The notes under the pieces: generated by a model
What the model saw: only the letters and a program-made list of their open reading frames with translations
Told to the model about the DNA's origin: nothing
Database searches by the model: none
Shown here: positions 6,839 to 13,193 of the stretch, piece by piece
Layout of the letters: the number at the start of each line of letters is the position of its first letter
How positions within the stretch are numbered: the stretch's first letter is position 1
Made by a program: the position numbers and the translations under genes
NCBI GenBank assembly: GCA_035601575.1
Contig: DATNNZ010000162.1
Span: 1 to 13,193 of the forward strand
Reading direction: 5' to 3'
DNA from: DASTDH01 sp035601575
Lineage (GTDB): Bacteria; Verrucomicrobiota; Verrucomicrobiia; Chthoniobacterales; JAFAMB01
DNA length: 13,193 nt

Positions 6839-7798
6839 TTACTTTCTTACCGCGCCGAAGGTGACTCCACGCAGCAGATGGTTGCGCAAAAGGAATGTGA
6901 ATATCATTACTGGGAGGAGAAACAGGACAGCCCCGGCAGCAATCGTCGTCCAGTCCGTCAGGCCAGAGCCCAATTGAGAGGGAATGTAGGGAGGTGCGGT
7001 CTGAGCTTTCCTCAGTGTCATGATCAGCGCAAAAGCGTACTCATTCCAAGCGGTGATGAAGCAGAACACGGCGGTCGCTGCGATACCGGTTGCGGCTTGA
7101 GGCAGCACTATCTTGAGGAACGCATCCATGCGCGTATACCCATCAACCAGCGCCGCTTCCTCATACTCCTTCGGAATCTCATCGATAAAACCTTTCATCA
7201 CCCAAACCGAGAACGATAGATTGAACGCCGTGTAGAGGATGATTAGTCCGATATGGGTATCGACCAACGCAACGGTGCGATACATTAGATACATCGGAAT
7301 AGCCACCACCACTGGAGGCAACATGCGGGTGGAAAGGATAAAGAACAGCCAGTCCGACTCCCCCGGCATTTTGAAGCGAGAAAATCCATAGGCGGTCACC
7401 GTTCCCATGGCTACGGCCAAAAAAGTGCTCGTCACCGCGATGATCAGGCTATTGGTGAACCGGCCAACATAACCGGAGCTTACGATGTTCCCCTTATCGT
7501 CTCGAATAAAGCGCTCGCCTCCGTCCATGACGAGCTTTTCCCACCACGGCGCTTTGGCATACTCCGCCTGATCCGGCGCGCCTCGCCTCTCCACCCGTGC
7601 CGTGAAGAGCTTGATGAAAGCAGTGATCTCCGGCTTGAAGAACACGGTGGGCGGGACGGTGGTAGCATCGGCCCGCGGCTTGAACGCGGTCGAGCCAATC
7701 CAATACAGCGGGATCATCATGATCACCAGCACGGCAAGCACCAAGGCGACCGCAATGCGGTCCCAAAGTCGCTGTATCTTTGATTGCACCGCCGCCAT
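6839..7798 (-). CDS. Carbohydrate ABC importer permease, MalG-like
   Basis: An inner-membrane permease of the CUT1 MalG family, 319 residues from the chosen start. It has about six membrane helices; the EAA loop that docks onto the ATPase is visible as KEYEEAALVDGYTRMDAFLK (E204 onward), and NEYAFALIMT follows. The ATG at 7798 is preferred over a longer frame reaching 7906: it lies two bases after the stop of the upstream permease, AAGGA sits about nine bases ahead, and homology starts just after it; the longer form merely translates the end of the neighbouring gene. Between the first and second helices is an unusually long polar loop (about residues 42-106), presumably periplasmic and possibly contacting the binding protein. 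It pairs with the MalF-like subunit to form the channel. Confidence 0.92.
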   Translation of the reverse strand: MAAVQSKIQRLWDRIAVALVLAVLVIMMIPLYWIGSTAFKPRADATTVPPTVFFKPEITAFIKLFTARVERRGAPDQAEYAKAPWWEKLVMDGGERFIRDDKGNIVSSGYVGRFTNSLIIAVTSTFLAVAMGTVTAYGFSRFKMPGESDWLFFILSTRMLPPVVVAIPMYLMYRTVALVDTHIGLIILYTAFNLSFSVWVMKGFIDEIPKEYEEAALVDGYTRMDAFLKIVLPQAATGIAATAVFCFITAWNEYAFALIMTLRKAQTAPPYIPSQLGSGLTDWTTIAAGAVLFLLPVMIFTFLLRNHLLRGVTFGAVRK

Positions 7799-7800
7799 AC

Positions 7801-8694
7801 CTAACGTTCCTTGAGTCTGTTCAAATACTTGATGTAGATCGTCGTGATCGCGAGCACCGCCAAAAGCACGATGTAAGCAAGCGCACAGGAACGGCCCGTC
7901 TGCCATTCCTGAAAGGCCGACTTATAGAGCCTGATCGAAACCAGCTCGGTTTCCTCCAAACTCGCCATAATGAACGCGATGTCGAAAGTCTTGAACGCCT
8001 CCATCGTGCGAAAAATGATGGCAATCAGTAAAAGCGGGGCAACGAGAGGTAGCGTGATACGCCGGAACACAAACCAACCGGAGGCGCGGTCGATAGCAGC
8101 CGCCTCGTAAAGGGAGGACGGAATAGCCGAAAGTCCGGCCAGGCACAATAACATCACGAACGGTGACCACATCCAGATATCCGTGATTGCGATCGCGTAC
8201 AGGGCCACGTCCGGGTTGGAGAGCCATTCCATTCCCTCCAGACCGAGAAGGTAGTTCACGATTCCCCACGATGGATTATACAGCAGTTGCCAGAACAGAC
8301 CGACCACTGCCGCCGACATCATCATGGGCAGCATCAATACGGTCGTTAGCAACCCCTTGCCGGGAATCGGACGATCGAGCAGCAGGGCCATACCGAAGCC
8401 TACCACCACTTGCCCGGCAACTGATATGATTACGTACTTTGCAGTAATCGTGAAGTTGTTCCAAATCCCCTCATCGGTCAGCAACTCCTGGTAGTTCTCC
8501 AGGCCAATGAAGTTGGCCGGCCGATTGCTGGCCGCTCGATAGTCGGTGAACGAAAAGCCGAGCGAGTAAAGCAACGGGAAAATGTTGAAGACAATCAAGA
8601 AGACGATCGTCGGGATGATGAACCAGTTACGGATCGCCAGATCGGACATCCCCTGCCTTGCCAGCGACAATCCTCTGCCTTGGGTTCTGTGCAT
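7801..8694 (-). CDS. Carbohydrate ABC importer permease, MalF/UgpA-like
   Basis: An inner-membrane permease of the CUT1 MalF/UgpA family, 297 residues. The first helix begins near residue 24 (WFIIPTIVFLIVF), followed by LLYSLGFSFTDYR and about five more helices. The EAA loop EAAAIDRASGWFVFRRITLP lies at 197-216, the docking site for the ATPases. It lacks the large extra periplasmic domain of E. coli MalF, as usual for this class. The ATG at 8694 is taken as start, but ATG 8649 (MSDLAIRNW) is also plausible, since neither has a strong ribosome binding site and the first 15 residues are unremarkable. The leader contains a hairpin, and a terminator separates it from the binding-protein gene. Its stop is two bases from the MalG-like start, so the two permeases are probably translated together. 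Confidence 0.92.
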   Translation of the reverse strand: MHRTQGRGLSLARQGMSDLAIRNWFIIPTIVFLIVFNIFPLLYSLGFSFTDYRAASNRPANFIGLENYQELLTDEGIWNNFTITAKYVIISVAGQVVVGFGMALLLDRPIPGKGLLTTVLMLPMMMSAAVVGLFWQLLYNPSWGIVNYLLGLEGMEWLSNPDVALYAIAITDIWMWSPFVMLLCLAGLSAIPSSLYEAAAIDRASGWFVFRRITLPLVAPLLLIAIIFRTMEAFKTFDIAFIMASLEETELVSIRLYKSAFQEWQTGRSCALAYIVLLAVLAITTIYIKYLNRLKER

Positions 8695-8708
8695 TTATCG
8701 AGTAACGC

Positions 8709-8748
8709 GCAAGTTGGAACTCCGCATACACACCGGGGCCCAACTTGC
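8709..8748 (-). promoter_or_regulatory. Hairpin in the leader of the permease genes
   Basis: Nine-base inverted repeat GCAAGTTGG (8709-8717) and CCAACTTGC (8740-8748) with a 22-base loop, lying between the intra-operon terminator and the permease start. It has no T-run and so is not a terminator. It could be an mRNA-stabilising or processing structure or an operator-like dyad (inference). Confidence 0.4.
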
Positions 8749-8755
8749 TGACAGC

Positions 8756-8788
8756 AAAAAAGCGCGCGGGAGGCAAGCGCTCCCGCGC
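8756..8788 (-). terminator. Rho-independent terminator directly after the binding-protein gene
   Basis: Read on the minus strand, a perfect nine-base G+C stem GCGCGGGAG / CTCCCGCGC (8788-8780 and 8772-8764) with a seven-base loop is followed, two bases on, by six T (8761-8756). It starts eight bases beyond the stop of the binding-protein gene. It probably gives partial termination, so that more binding protein than permease is made, as in many binding-protein-dependent importers. Confidence 0.85.
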
Positions 8789-8795
8789 AGCGAAA

Positions 8796-10106
8796 TTATT
8801 TCAGGAGACCTGCCTTCTTAAGAATCGACTCCCAGTCTTTGGTGAGGCCATTCATGGCTTCTTCGGCTGTACCTTTGTTGGCCACAACGTATGGATGCCA
8901 GCGCTTGTTGGCCGTCGTTAACAGCTCCGCGTATTGGGGAACCGCCCAGAAGTCCTTCACAATCTGCATGGACTGGTAGAAGGCTTCATTGTAAGGCGTA
9001 GCCTCGCGGAACTCCTTGGATTCCAAGATCTTCGCGTCGCAGGTATAGCCGCCAAGTTCACCCCATTTTTTCTGCACGTCCGGGCGAATGAACCACTCCA
9101 GGAACTTGAAGCACTGATCGCGCTTCTTGGAATAACTCACAATCGAAAGCCCCTGGCCACCTAGCGCTGCAAAGCGCTTGCCGGTTGGGCCCGCCGGCAT
9201 GGCAAAGTAGCCCGTCTCCTTGGCGTATTTGTTTGTGGCTGGATTCGCAAGCGCCGGGAAGAAAGCAAAGAAATTCATGCTCATCGCCACCTGGCCATTG
9301 GTGAATGCCTGATTCGCTTCCTGGAAGAACGTCTTGCTCCAGTCGGGAGGACAAAACCCGTAGAGTTCCTTGTATAGCTTCAGTCCCGCAATCGAGTCCT
9401 TCGAGTTAGTGATGCCTTGCACCTGATTAGTTGCGTAATCGCCCATCTCACCGCCATACCCGAAGACAGTATTCATTACGCCCATCACGAGCGCATCGTA
9501 CGAGTTGTCGGTGTAGATGGTCAGGCCGTAGCGTTTTTCCTTCGGCCGATAGAAGAACTCCGCGATATCGCGCAGCTGCGCCCAGGTCTCAGGCACTTTC
9601 AACTCATAGCCGTACTTGGCTTTGAAAGCTTCTTTTTCCTTTGGATCCTCGAACCAGTCCTTGCGATAGGCCCATCCGTTCGCATCTCCTTCCAGAGGAA
9701 TAGCCCAGTAGTGCCCGCTCTTGCCCGGATACTCCGCGTAACCGACGACCGTCGCCTTCGCCATTTTGTTGGCGACGTCGTTCTTCTTGAAGAAATCGGT
9801 GAGTTCGACGTAATGCCCTGCAGTCGAACCCGCGCCCAGCCACTGCGAGTCTCCGACCACCATGTCGTAAGCATCGCCATGAGCATTCCATTCGGTGAAA
9901 GCTTTGGTCTGAAAATCGGCCCACGGAGTGGTTTCCACCACCACCTCCACGCCGGTCTCTTTTTGATAATCTTTGACTAACTCCTGCAGATAGTTAGCCG
10001 GATCCCATTGTGCCCATAGGATCGTAAGTTTTTCCGCTCCGTAACTGGCCGTGCTAAGTGCCAAAAGCACGGTAATGCCTACCGACTTGAGAAGCCACCT
10101 GATCAT
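8796..10106 (-). CDS. Extracellular solute-binding protein, family 1 (carbohydrate or polyol importer)
   Basis: The periplasmic binding protein of the importer, 436 residues, cluster for sugars, oligosaccharides and polyols (SBP family 1). Residues 1-24 form a Sec signal peptide ending SYGA/EKL; there is no lipobox cysteine, so the protein is probably soluble in the periplasm of a Gram-negative-type cell. The mature part starts with LTILWAQWDPANYLQELVKDY, typical of the first lobe. Other family-typical parts are the YDMVVGDSQWLG segment (about 80-91), the GQVAMSMNFFAF segment and a C-terminal helical region with the WHPYVVANKGTAEEAMNGL stretch. Aromatic residues are plentiful, as expected for sugar stacking, but the ligand cannot be deduced. 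ATG 10106 has GAGG five bases ahead. It is followed by a strong terminator and then the two permease genes. Confidence 0.93.
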   Translation of the reverse strand: MIRWLLKSVGITVLLALSTASYGAEKLTILWAQWDPANYLQELVKDYQKETGVEVVVETTPWADFQTKAFTEWNAHGDAYDMVVGDSQWLGAGSTAGHYVELTDFFKKNDVANKMAKATVVGYAEYPGKSGHYWAIPLEGDANGWAYRKDWFEDPKEKEAFKAKYGYELKVPETWAQLRDIAEFFYRPKEKRYGLTIYTDNSYDALVMGVMNTVFGYGGEMGDYATNQVQGITNSKDSIAGLKLYKELYGFCPPDWSKTFFQEANQAFTNGQVAMSMNFFAFFPALANPATNKYAKETGYFAMPAGPTGKRFAALGGQGLSIVSYSKKRDQCFKFLEWFIRPDVQKKWGELGGYTCDAKILESKEFREATPYNEAFYQSMQIVKDFWAVPQYAELLTTANKRWHPYVVANKGTAEEAMNGLTKDWESILKKAGLLK

Positions 10107-10139
10107 GTCGCCTCGTTCTTTAGATATTGTTTGGGGGGT

Positions 10140-10163
10140 AAAAAAAATTGGCCGACCTCGGCC
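10140..10163 (-). terminator. Terminator-like hairpin upstream of the binding-protein gene
   Basis: Read on the minus strand, GGCCGAGGTCGGCC (10163-10150) can form a five- to six-base G+C stem, followed by AA and a run of eight T (10147-10140). It lies about 113 bases beyond the stop of the Gfo/Idh gene and only 33 bases before the ATG of the binding-protein gene. It could end the upstream transcript or act as an attenuator in the importer leader; the small distance leaves little room for a separate promoter after it. Confidence 0.6.
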
Positions 10164-10167
10164 GCTA

Positions 10168-10226
10168 GACCGTGTACCGGTCGGACCAAGTCAGATTAGA
10201 AAGCTTGGAAACCAGTGTCAAGACAC
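10168..10226. promoter_or_regulatory. Two operator-like dyads upstream of the importer operon
   Basis: GACCG-TGTAC-CGGTC (10168-10182) and GTGTC-AA-GACAC (10215-10226) are short dyad-symmetric sites in the gap between the Gfo/Idh stop and the importer. Their position suits repressor or activator binding, but no regulator gene is in the window and short dyads also arise by chance. Confidence 0.25.
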
Positions 10227-10275
10227 CAGTGGTCTCGAGCGCGACCAAGCGCGAGGCAAAGGTCTGTTTCGACCC

Positions 10276-11406
10276 TTACGAAGCCTTTTCCCACTTGCCC
10301 GATTTCGCCGATCGGAGCACCGCATCTACCACTCTCTCCGTCTGCATGGCGCCCTCAAAAGTCGGTTCGGCCGATTTCTTCTCGTCGATCGAATTCAAAA
10401 AATCTGCCACCTGATGAATAAACGAATGTTCAAATCCGATTGCCAATCCTGGCACCCACCAGTTTGCCATATACGGATGATCTCCGTCGGTGACATGAAT
10501 GGAGCGCCAACCGCGTAATGATCCTTCATCCTTGTGATCGAACCATTGCAACCGGTGCAGATCGTGTAGATCCCAGGCAATCGAACCGTGTTCACCGTTG
10601 ATCTCGAGAGTGTAAAGCGCCTTATGACCTCGCGCGTAGCGGGTAGCTTCGAAGGTCGCCAACGACCCGTTCTTAAACCGGGCTAGGAACGCGCTCGCAT
10701 CATCGATCCCGACTTTTTCCGGTTTGCCGGTTAAGTTATGTTTCCGTTCTTTAACAAATGTCTCGGTTACCGCGGAGACGGATTCCATTTCGCCGTTCAG
10801 CCAAATCGCCGTGTCGATACAGTGCGCTAACAGGTCGCCGGTCACTCCGCTCCCGGCCACGTTTACATCCAACCGCCAATCCTTGCCGCCTTGCGGCACA
10901 TCGGCCGAGATAGTCCAATCCTGTAGGAACTTTGCGCGATAATGAAAGATGCGACCAAGCTTGCCGGCCGCAATGATCTGTTTTGCCAGGGTCACCGCGG
11001 GAATCCTCCGATAGTTATACCAAACCATGGTACGAACGCCGGCTTTTTTGACGGCATCGATCATCTGTTGCGCTTCGTCCAGATTACGCGCCAGCGGCTT
11101 GTCGCATAAGATCATTTTCCCAGCTTGGGCGGCGGCGATTGCAATTTCAGCATGGGTATCGTTCGGAGTGGCAATGTCGATGACATCAACGGAAGGATCA
11201 GCGACCAGTTGTTTCCAATCCGCGTAATGCGACTGATAGCCCCATTTGTGCGCGAACTGCTTTGTCTTTTCCGGATCCCTGGCGGCAACGGCCTTGAGCA
11301 CCGGTTGATACTTGAGATCGAAAAACTGGCTGACGGTGAGGTACGCATTCGAATGCGCACGCCCCATAAAGCCATAGCCAACGAGACCAATGTTTAGTTT
11401 CTTCAT
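10276..11406 (-). CDS. Gfo/Idh/MocA family NAD(P)-dependent oxidoreductase
   Basis: A 376-residue cytosolic dehydrogenase of the glucose-fructose oxidoreductase/inositol dehydrogenase family, oxidising a hydroxyl group of a sugar or polyol with NAD(P). The N-terminal Rossmann fold begins at once with GLVGYGFMGRAHS (GxGxxG as G10, G12, G15). The usual EKP motif reads CDKPLA (101-106) with K103 conserved, and the catalytic pair appears in GDLLAHCID as D191 and H195. Length is standard. I start at ATG 11406 (MKKLNIGLVG); the frame extends to 11502, but that extension translates a palindrome and tandem repeats and resembles nothing. No strong ribosome binding site is seen. It lies 112 bases after the isomerase gene and upstream of the importer, suggesting action on the imported compound (inference). 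Substrate unknown. Confidence 0.92.
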   Translation of the reverse strand: MKKLNIGLVGYGFMGRAHSNAYLTVSQFFDLKYQPVLKAVAARDPEKTKQFAHKWGYQSHYADWKQLVADPSVDVIDIATPNDTHAEIAIAAAQAGKMILCDKPLARNLDEAQQMIDAVKKAGVRTMVWYNYRRIPAVTLAKQIIAAGKLGRIFHYRAKFLQDWTISADVPQGGKDWRLDVNVAGSGVTGDLLAHCIDTAIWLNGEMESVSAVTETFVKERKHNLTGKPEKVGIDDASAFLARFKNGSLATFEATRYARGHKALYTLEINGEHGSIAWDLHDLHRLQWFDHKDEGSLRGWRSIHVTDGDHPYMANWWVPGLAIGFEHSFIHQVADFLNSIDEKKSAEPTFEGAMQTERVVDAVLRSAKSGKWEKAS

Positions 11407-11415
11407 AAAAGTAAT

Positions 11416-11456
11416 GGTAGGGCGACACAGATCCAGCGAAGGCAGGATCTGTGAGC
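11416..11456. repeat. Palindromic element headed by GGTAGGGCG
   Basis: GGTAGGGCG (11416-11424) leads into a perfect nine-base inverted repeat, CACAGATCC (11426-11434) and GGATCTGTG (11445-11453), with a ten-base loop. Flanking GGC/GCC bases lengthen the stem. It lies in the leader of the Gfo/Idh gene, and its head sequence is shared with the elements at 1938-1946 and 3877-3885. Confidence 0.65.
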
Positions 11457-11460
11457 CAGG

Positions 11461-11510
11461 AAGTAATGAAGTAACGAATTCGCGGAACCTCTCACCTCTC
11501 ACCTCTCACC
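11461..11510. repeat. Short tandem repeats in the isomerase-dehydrogenase spacer
   Basis: Two tandem arrays share the spacer. One is AAGTAATG followed by AAGTAACG (11461-11476). The other is three full copies of the seven-base unit ACCTCTC plus a partial fourth (11487-11510), which on the minus strand reads as repeated GAGAGGT. Such units can change copy number by slippage. Confidence 0.7.
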
Positions 11511-11518
11511 TGCCTCCC

Positions 11519-12556
11519 CTATCCCTCCCATCCGTGCGCTTCTCGGACAGAAACCATTGCACCCAGAATAGAGTTCCAGGTCTGCTGCTTCACCATCACC
11601 TCGTTAGGGAACATGCAGCCATCCCAACAGATATGTTGGAAAGCGTCGGTCAATTTTCCCTGATCGTCGCGAAGCCAATATCCGGCATCCCGGGCAATGT
11701 TCAGTTTCCCATTTGGATCATCGGGAAGACAATGCTTTCCAGTCTTGTCATGCGAGCCGCTGCCTTTGACGGTGGCATCGTTCTGGGCAACATGGAAATC
11801 AATCGTCCAGGGACGCAGGGCGTTTGTCATAGTTTTTAAAGCCTCCTGCACCTTCCCGTTGTCTTTCCAATCAAAGCCTTCGGGCAGTATGGCATCTTCC
11901 GGAGCGTTACAGCCCATCGTGTAGAGTAGGGTATGGGCCATATCGGCTTGGAAACCAAGGGTCTCGGGGCGCCCAACTAGTTCTAACAGCTCAATCATTC
12001 GTTTCCAGCTGTGCATACCGCCCCAACAAATTTCACCCTCTGCGGCCAAGCGTTCACCGTGACCTTCGGCGATATTGCAGCACTCTCGAAAGGTCGATGC
12101 TATCTTCTTGGAACCTTCCGGGTCATTGGCCCATGTTTCGGGATCGGTCGCGGAATCAACGCGAACAATTCCGTAAGGTCTGATTCCTAGCTCACGAAGT
12201 TTCGCAGCGATCCGACAAGCCTTCCTAACCTGTTCGATAAAACGATGCCGGTCCTCCGGCTTACCCATCGCGGATCCGCCGCCGGTTGGTGGCCAAACCG
12301 GCGCGACAACGGAACCAGCAACGAGATTTCTGGATGCGATTTTTTCGACGAGCTCCTTTAGCTGATCATCCGTCGAATCAATACTGATATGCGGATCGGA
12401 TAGGAATAAATCGACTCCTTCAAATCGCGCACCAACGGTTTCGGCTGACGCGGTAAGATTCAGCATCGTATCCAGATCGATGAAAGGTTCCGAGCCGGGC
12501 CCTTTACCGACTAAACCAGGCCACATCGCATTGTGTAGTTTGGGGAAGGTGTTCAT
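11519..12556 (-). CDS. Sugar phosphate isomerase/epimerase family protein (TIM barrel, AP endonuclease 2-like)
   Basis: A 345-residue TIM-barrel protein of the xylose isomerase-like / AP endonuclease family 2 superfamily, whose metabolic members (for example IolE and IolI of inositol breakdown) isomerise, epimerise or dehydrate sugars and polyols using a divalent metal. Likely metal-site residues are E173 or E175 (AEGEICW), D205 and H208 (QADMAHT), H255 (IDFHVAQND) and a late acidic residue near HICWDG (D312). No signal peptide is seen, so it is cytosolic. ATG 12556 is the natural start and gives a normal family length; no clear ribosome binding site. It is the first gene of the minus-strand series and precedes the Gfo/Idh dehydrogenase, a pairing common in sugar and polyol catabolic clusters. 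Substrate unknown. Confidence 0.9.
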   Translation of the reverse strand: MNTFPKLHNAMWPGLVGKGPGSEPFIDLDTMLNLTASAETVGARFEGVDLFLSDPHISIDSTDDQLKELVEKIASRNLVAGSVVAPVWPPTGGGSAMGKPEDRHRFIEQVRKACRIAAKLRELGIRPYGIVRVDSATDPETWANDPEGSKKIASTFRECCNIAEGHGERLAAEGEICWGGMHSWKRMIELLELVGRPETLGFQADMAHTLLYTMGCNAPEDAILPEGFDWKDNGKVQEALKTMTNALRPWTIDFHVAQNDATVKGSGSHDKTGKHCLPDDPNGKLNIARDAGYWLRDDQGKLTDAFQHICWDGCMFPNEVMVKQQTWNSILGAMVSVREAHGWEG

Positions 12557-12871
12557 GAGATCAAATGGCGAGAGCCCAACGCCGGCGTCGCCAGGTGGGC
12601 CCGCAGAACGCCCTTATCGGTTCTTCGGCAGTATGATGATTTCTATTTTGAATTGGGGGTATTAGCAGGGGTCCGTAGACGTCTGGACCGCGGCGTATTT
12701 GCTACTCGCCGCTCCGGTAGATATTAGACCTAACCGGTACGGTTTCAATCCTCATTCCCGCCGCCAAGATCGCTGCTCGCTGAATGATCGGCAATCACAT
12801 CGGCGAAGCCGTGACTCAGGAAAGTCTAGGCAGAGCCCTAGGATCTAAAATAAGTAGCGTTCTAGCGCTGA
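12557..12871. other. Intergenic region between isomerase and transposase remnant
   Basis: About 315 bases with no supportable gene on either strand; open frames here are short and of unnatural composition. It must hold the promoter of the minus-strand isomerase series, but I cannot pick out convincing -35/-10 boxes. Small dyads are present, such as GGTCC/GGACC (12670-12674 and 12685-12689) and CTAGG/CCTAG near 12826-12842. The left end of the IS-like remnant probably lies within the last part, but no terminal inverted repeat can be identified from one end. Confidence 0.4.
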
Positions 12872-13193
12872 AAGCGCGTGACAAGAACTGAACCATTTGG
12901 TGTTTGCCCGGTGGTTCGAGCCAAGCAAGCCAAACTGGCCCAGTTCTCGGCCGTAGCGCTCTTTAAGCGGCTGCGCAAAAGCAGGGATTGGCTGCAACAG
13001 CTTTGTCAGGCTTTGTTTGAGGAGAGAGGGTTGCAAACCGGTAGTCCCAGTAAGGGAGGGCTGCGCTTGATCGATTCGACGCTGGTGAAGGAACCCGGAA
13101 AGACCGGTAGCCTGTGGCGCATCCATTACAGCTTTCGGTGGCCGACCCTGAAGTGCGACTATTTTAAAATTACCGCGGTAGAGGGAAACGGAA
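12872..13193 (+). pseudogene. IS4-family transposase, N-terminally truncated, running off the right edge
   Basis: A plus-strand frame with no stop from 12872 to the window end (107 codons) encodes the central part of an IS4-type DDE transposase. The pre-catalytic segment AQFSAVALFKRLRKSRDWLQ, the first catalytic Asp in LRLIDSTLV (codon 68 after the upstream stop) and the following KEPGKTGSLWRIHYSF are characteristic. In complete members of this group that Asp lies roughly 70-90 residues further from the N-terminus, and the residues before RAKQAKL do not look like the family; a TGA at 12869-12871 closes the frame. A GTG at 12878 could start a shortened product. I therefore read it as a 5'-truncated or frame-damaged remnant. 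The second Asp and the Glu lie beyond the window, so integrity at that end is unknown. Confidence 0.7.

Noticed and set aside
7799..7906. N-terminal extension of the MalG-like permease
   Set aside because: It overlaps the end of the MalF-like gene in another frame; ATG 7798 has a better site and spacing.
9417..9980. Plus-strand frame of 187 codons opposite the binding-protein gene
   Set aside because: Antisense to a well-supported solute-binding protein; composition unlike a real protein and no start signal.
11407..11502. N-terminal extension of the Gfo/Idh frame
   Set aside because: It translates a palindrome and short repeats; the Rossmann fold starts right after ATG 11406, as in the family.
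11487..11510. Possible CRISPR-like array
   Set aside because: Units of seven bases are directly adjacent without spacers; this is a simple tandem repeat.
12845..13126. Minus-strand frame of 93 codons at the right edge
   Set aside because: It is antisense to the recognisable IS4 transposase segment and has no family features.

Overview
This is a bacterial window of about 55-60% GC by eye, with compact genes, palindromic intergenic repeats and a remnant of an IS4-type transposase. The gene style (Gfo/Idh/MocA oxidoreductase next to a TIM-barrel sugar isomerase, secreted amidohydrolase, GGTAGGGCG-headed palindromes) fits a soil-type Verrucomicrobiota or a related phylum. That placement is an inference from style; the window contains no rRNA or marker gene.

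Layout. Plus strand, left: no recognisable gene in 1-284, then a secreted metal-dependent amidohydrolase (285-1676), a 340-bp gap with a long imperfect inverted repeat (1789-1962), and an arginase-superfamily protein (2015-2911). It converges tail to tail with a minus-strand, MlaF-like ABC ATPase (about 2920-3723).

The rest of the window reads mostly on the minus strand, from right to left. It starts with a sugar phosphate isomerase/epimerase (12556-11519) and a Gfo/Idh/MocA dehydrogenase (11406-10276). A terminator-like hairpin follows at 10163-10140. Next is a complete CUT1-type carbohydrate or polyol ABC importer: solute-binding protein (10106-8796), strong intra-operon terminator (8788-8756), MalF-like permease (8694-7801), MalG-like permease (7798-6839), a 69-residue two-helix membrane protein (6826-6617), two different UgpC/MalK-type ATPases (6594-5491 and 5485-4394), and a secreted 161-residue protein of unknown function whose ATG overlaps the stop of the second ATPase (ATGA).

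How they work together (inference): the binding protein captures a small sugar or polyol in the periplasm, the two permeases form the channel and the two ATPases probably act as a heterodimer. The dehydrogenase and isomerase would then oxidise or isomerise the imported compound. The set of one binding protein, two permeases, a small membrane protein and two ATPases resembles the glycerol importer GlpSTPQUV of rhizobia, but the substrate cannot be read from sequence. The amidohydrolase and arginase-family genes appear functionally separate. At the right edge (about 12872-13193) is the middle part of an IS4-family transposase lacking its N-terminus.

No CRISPR array, tRNA, rRNA, phage module or clear defence system was seen. 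The most unusual items are the accessory proteins of the importer, the asymmetric ATPase pair, the altered metal-site residues of the arginase-like protein and the palindromic repeats.
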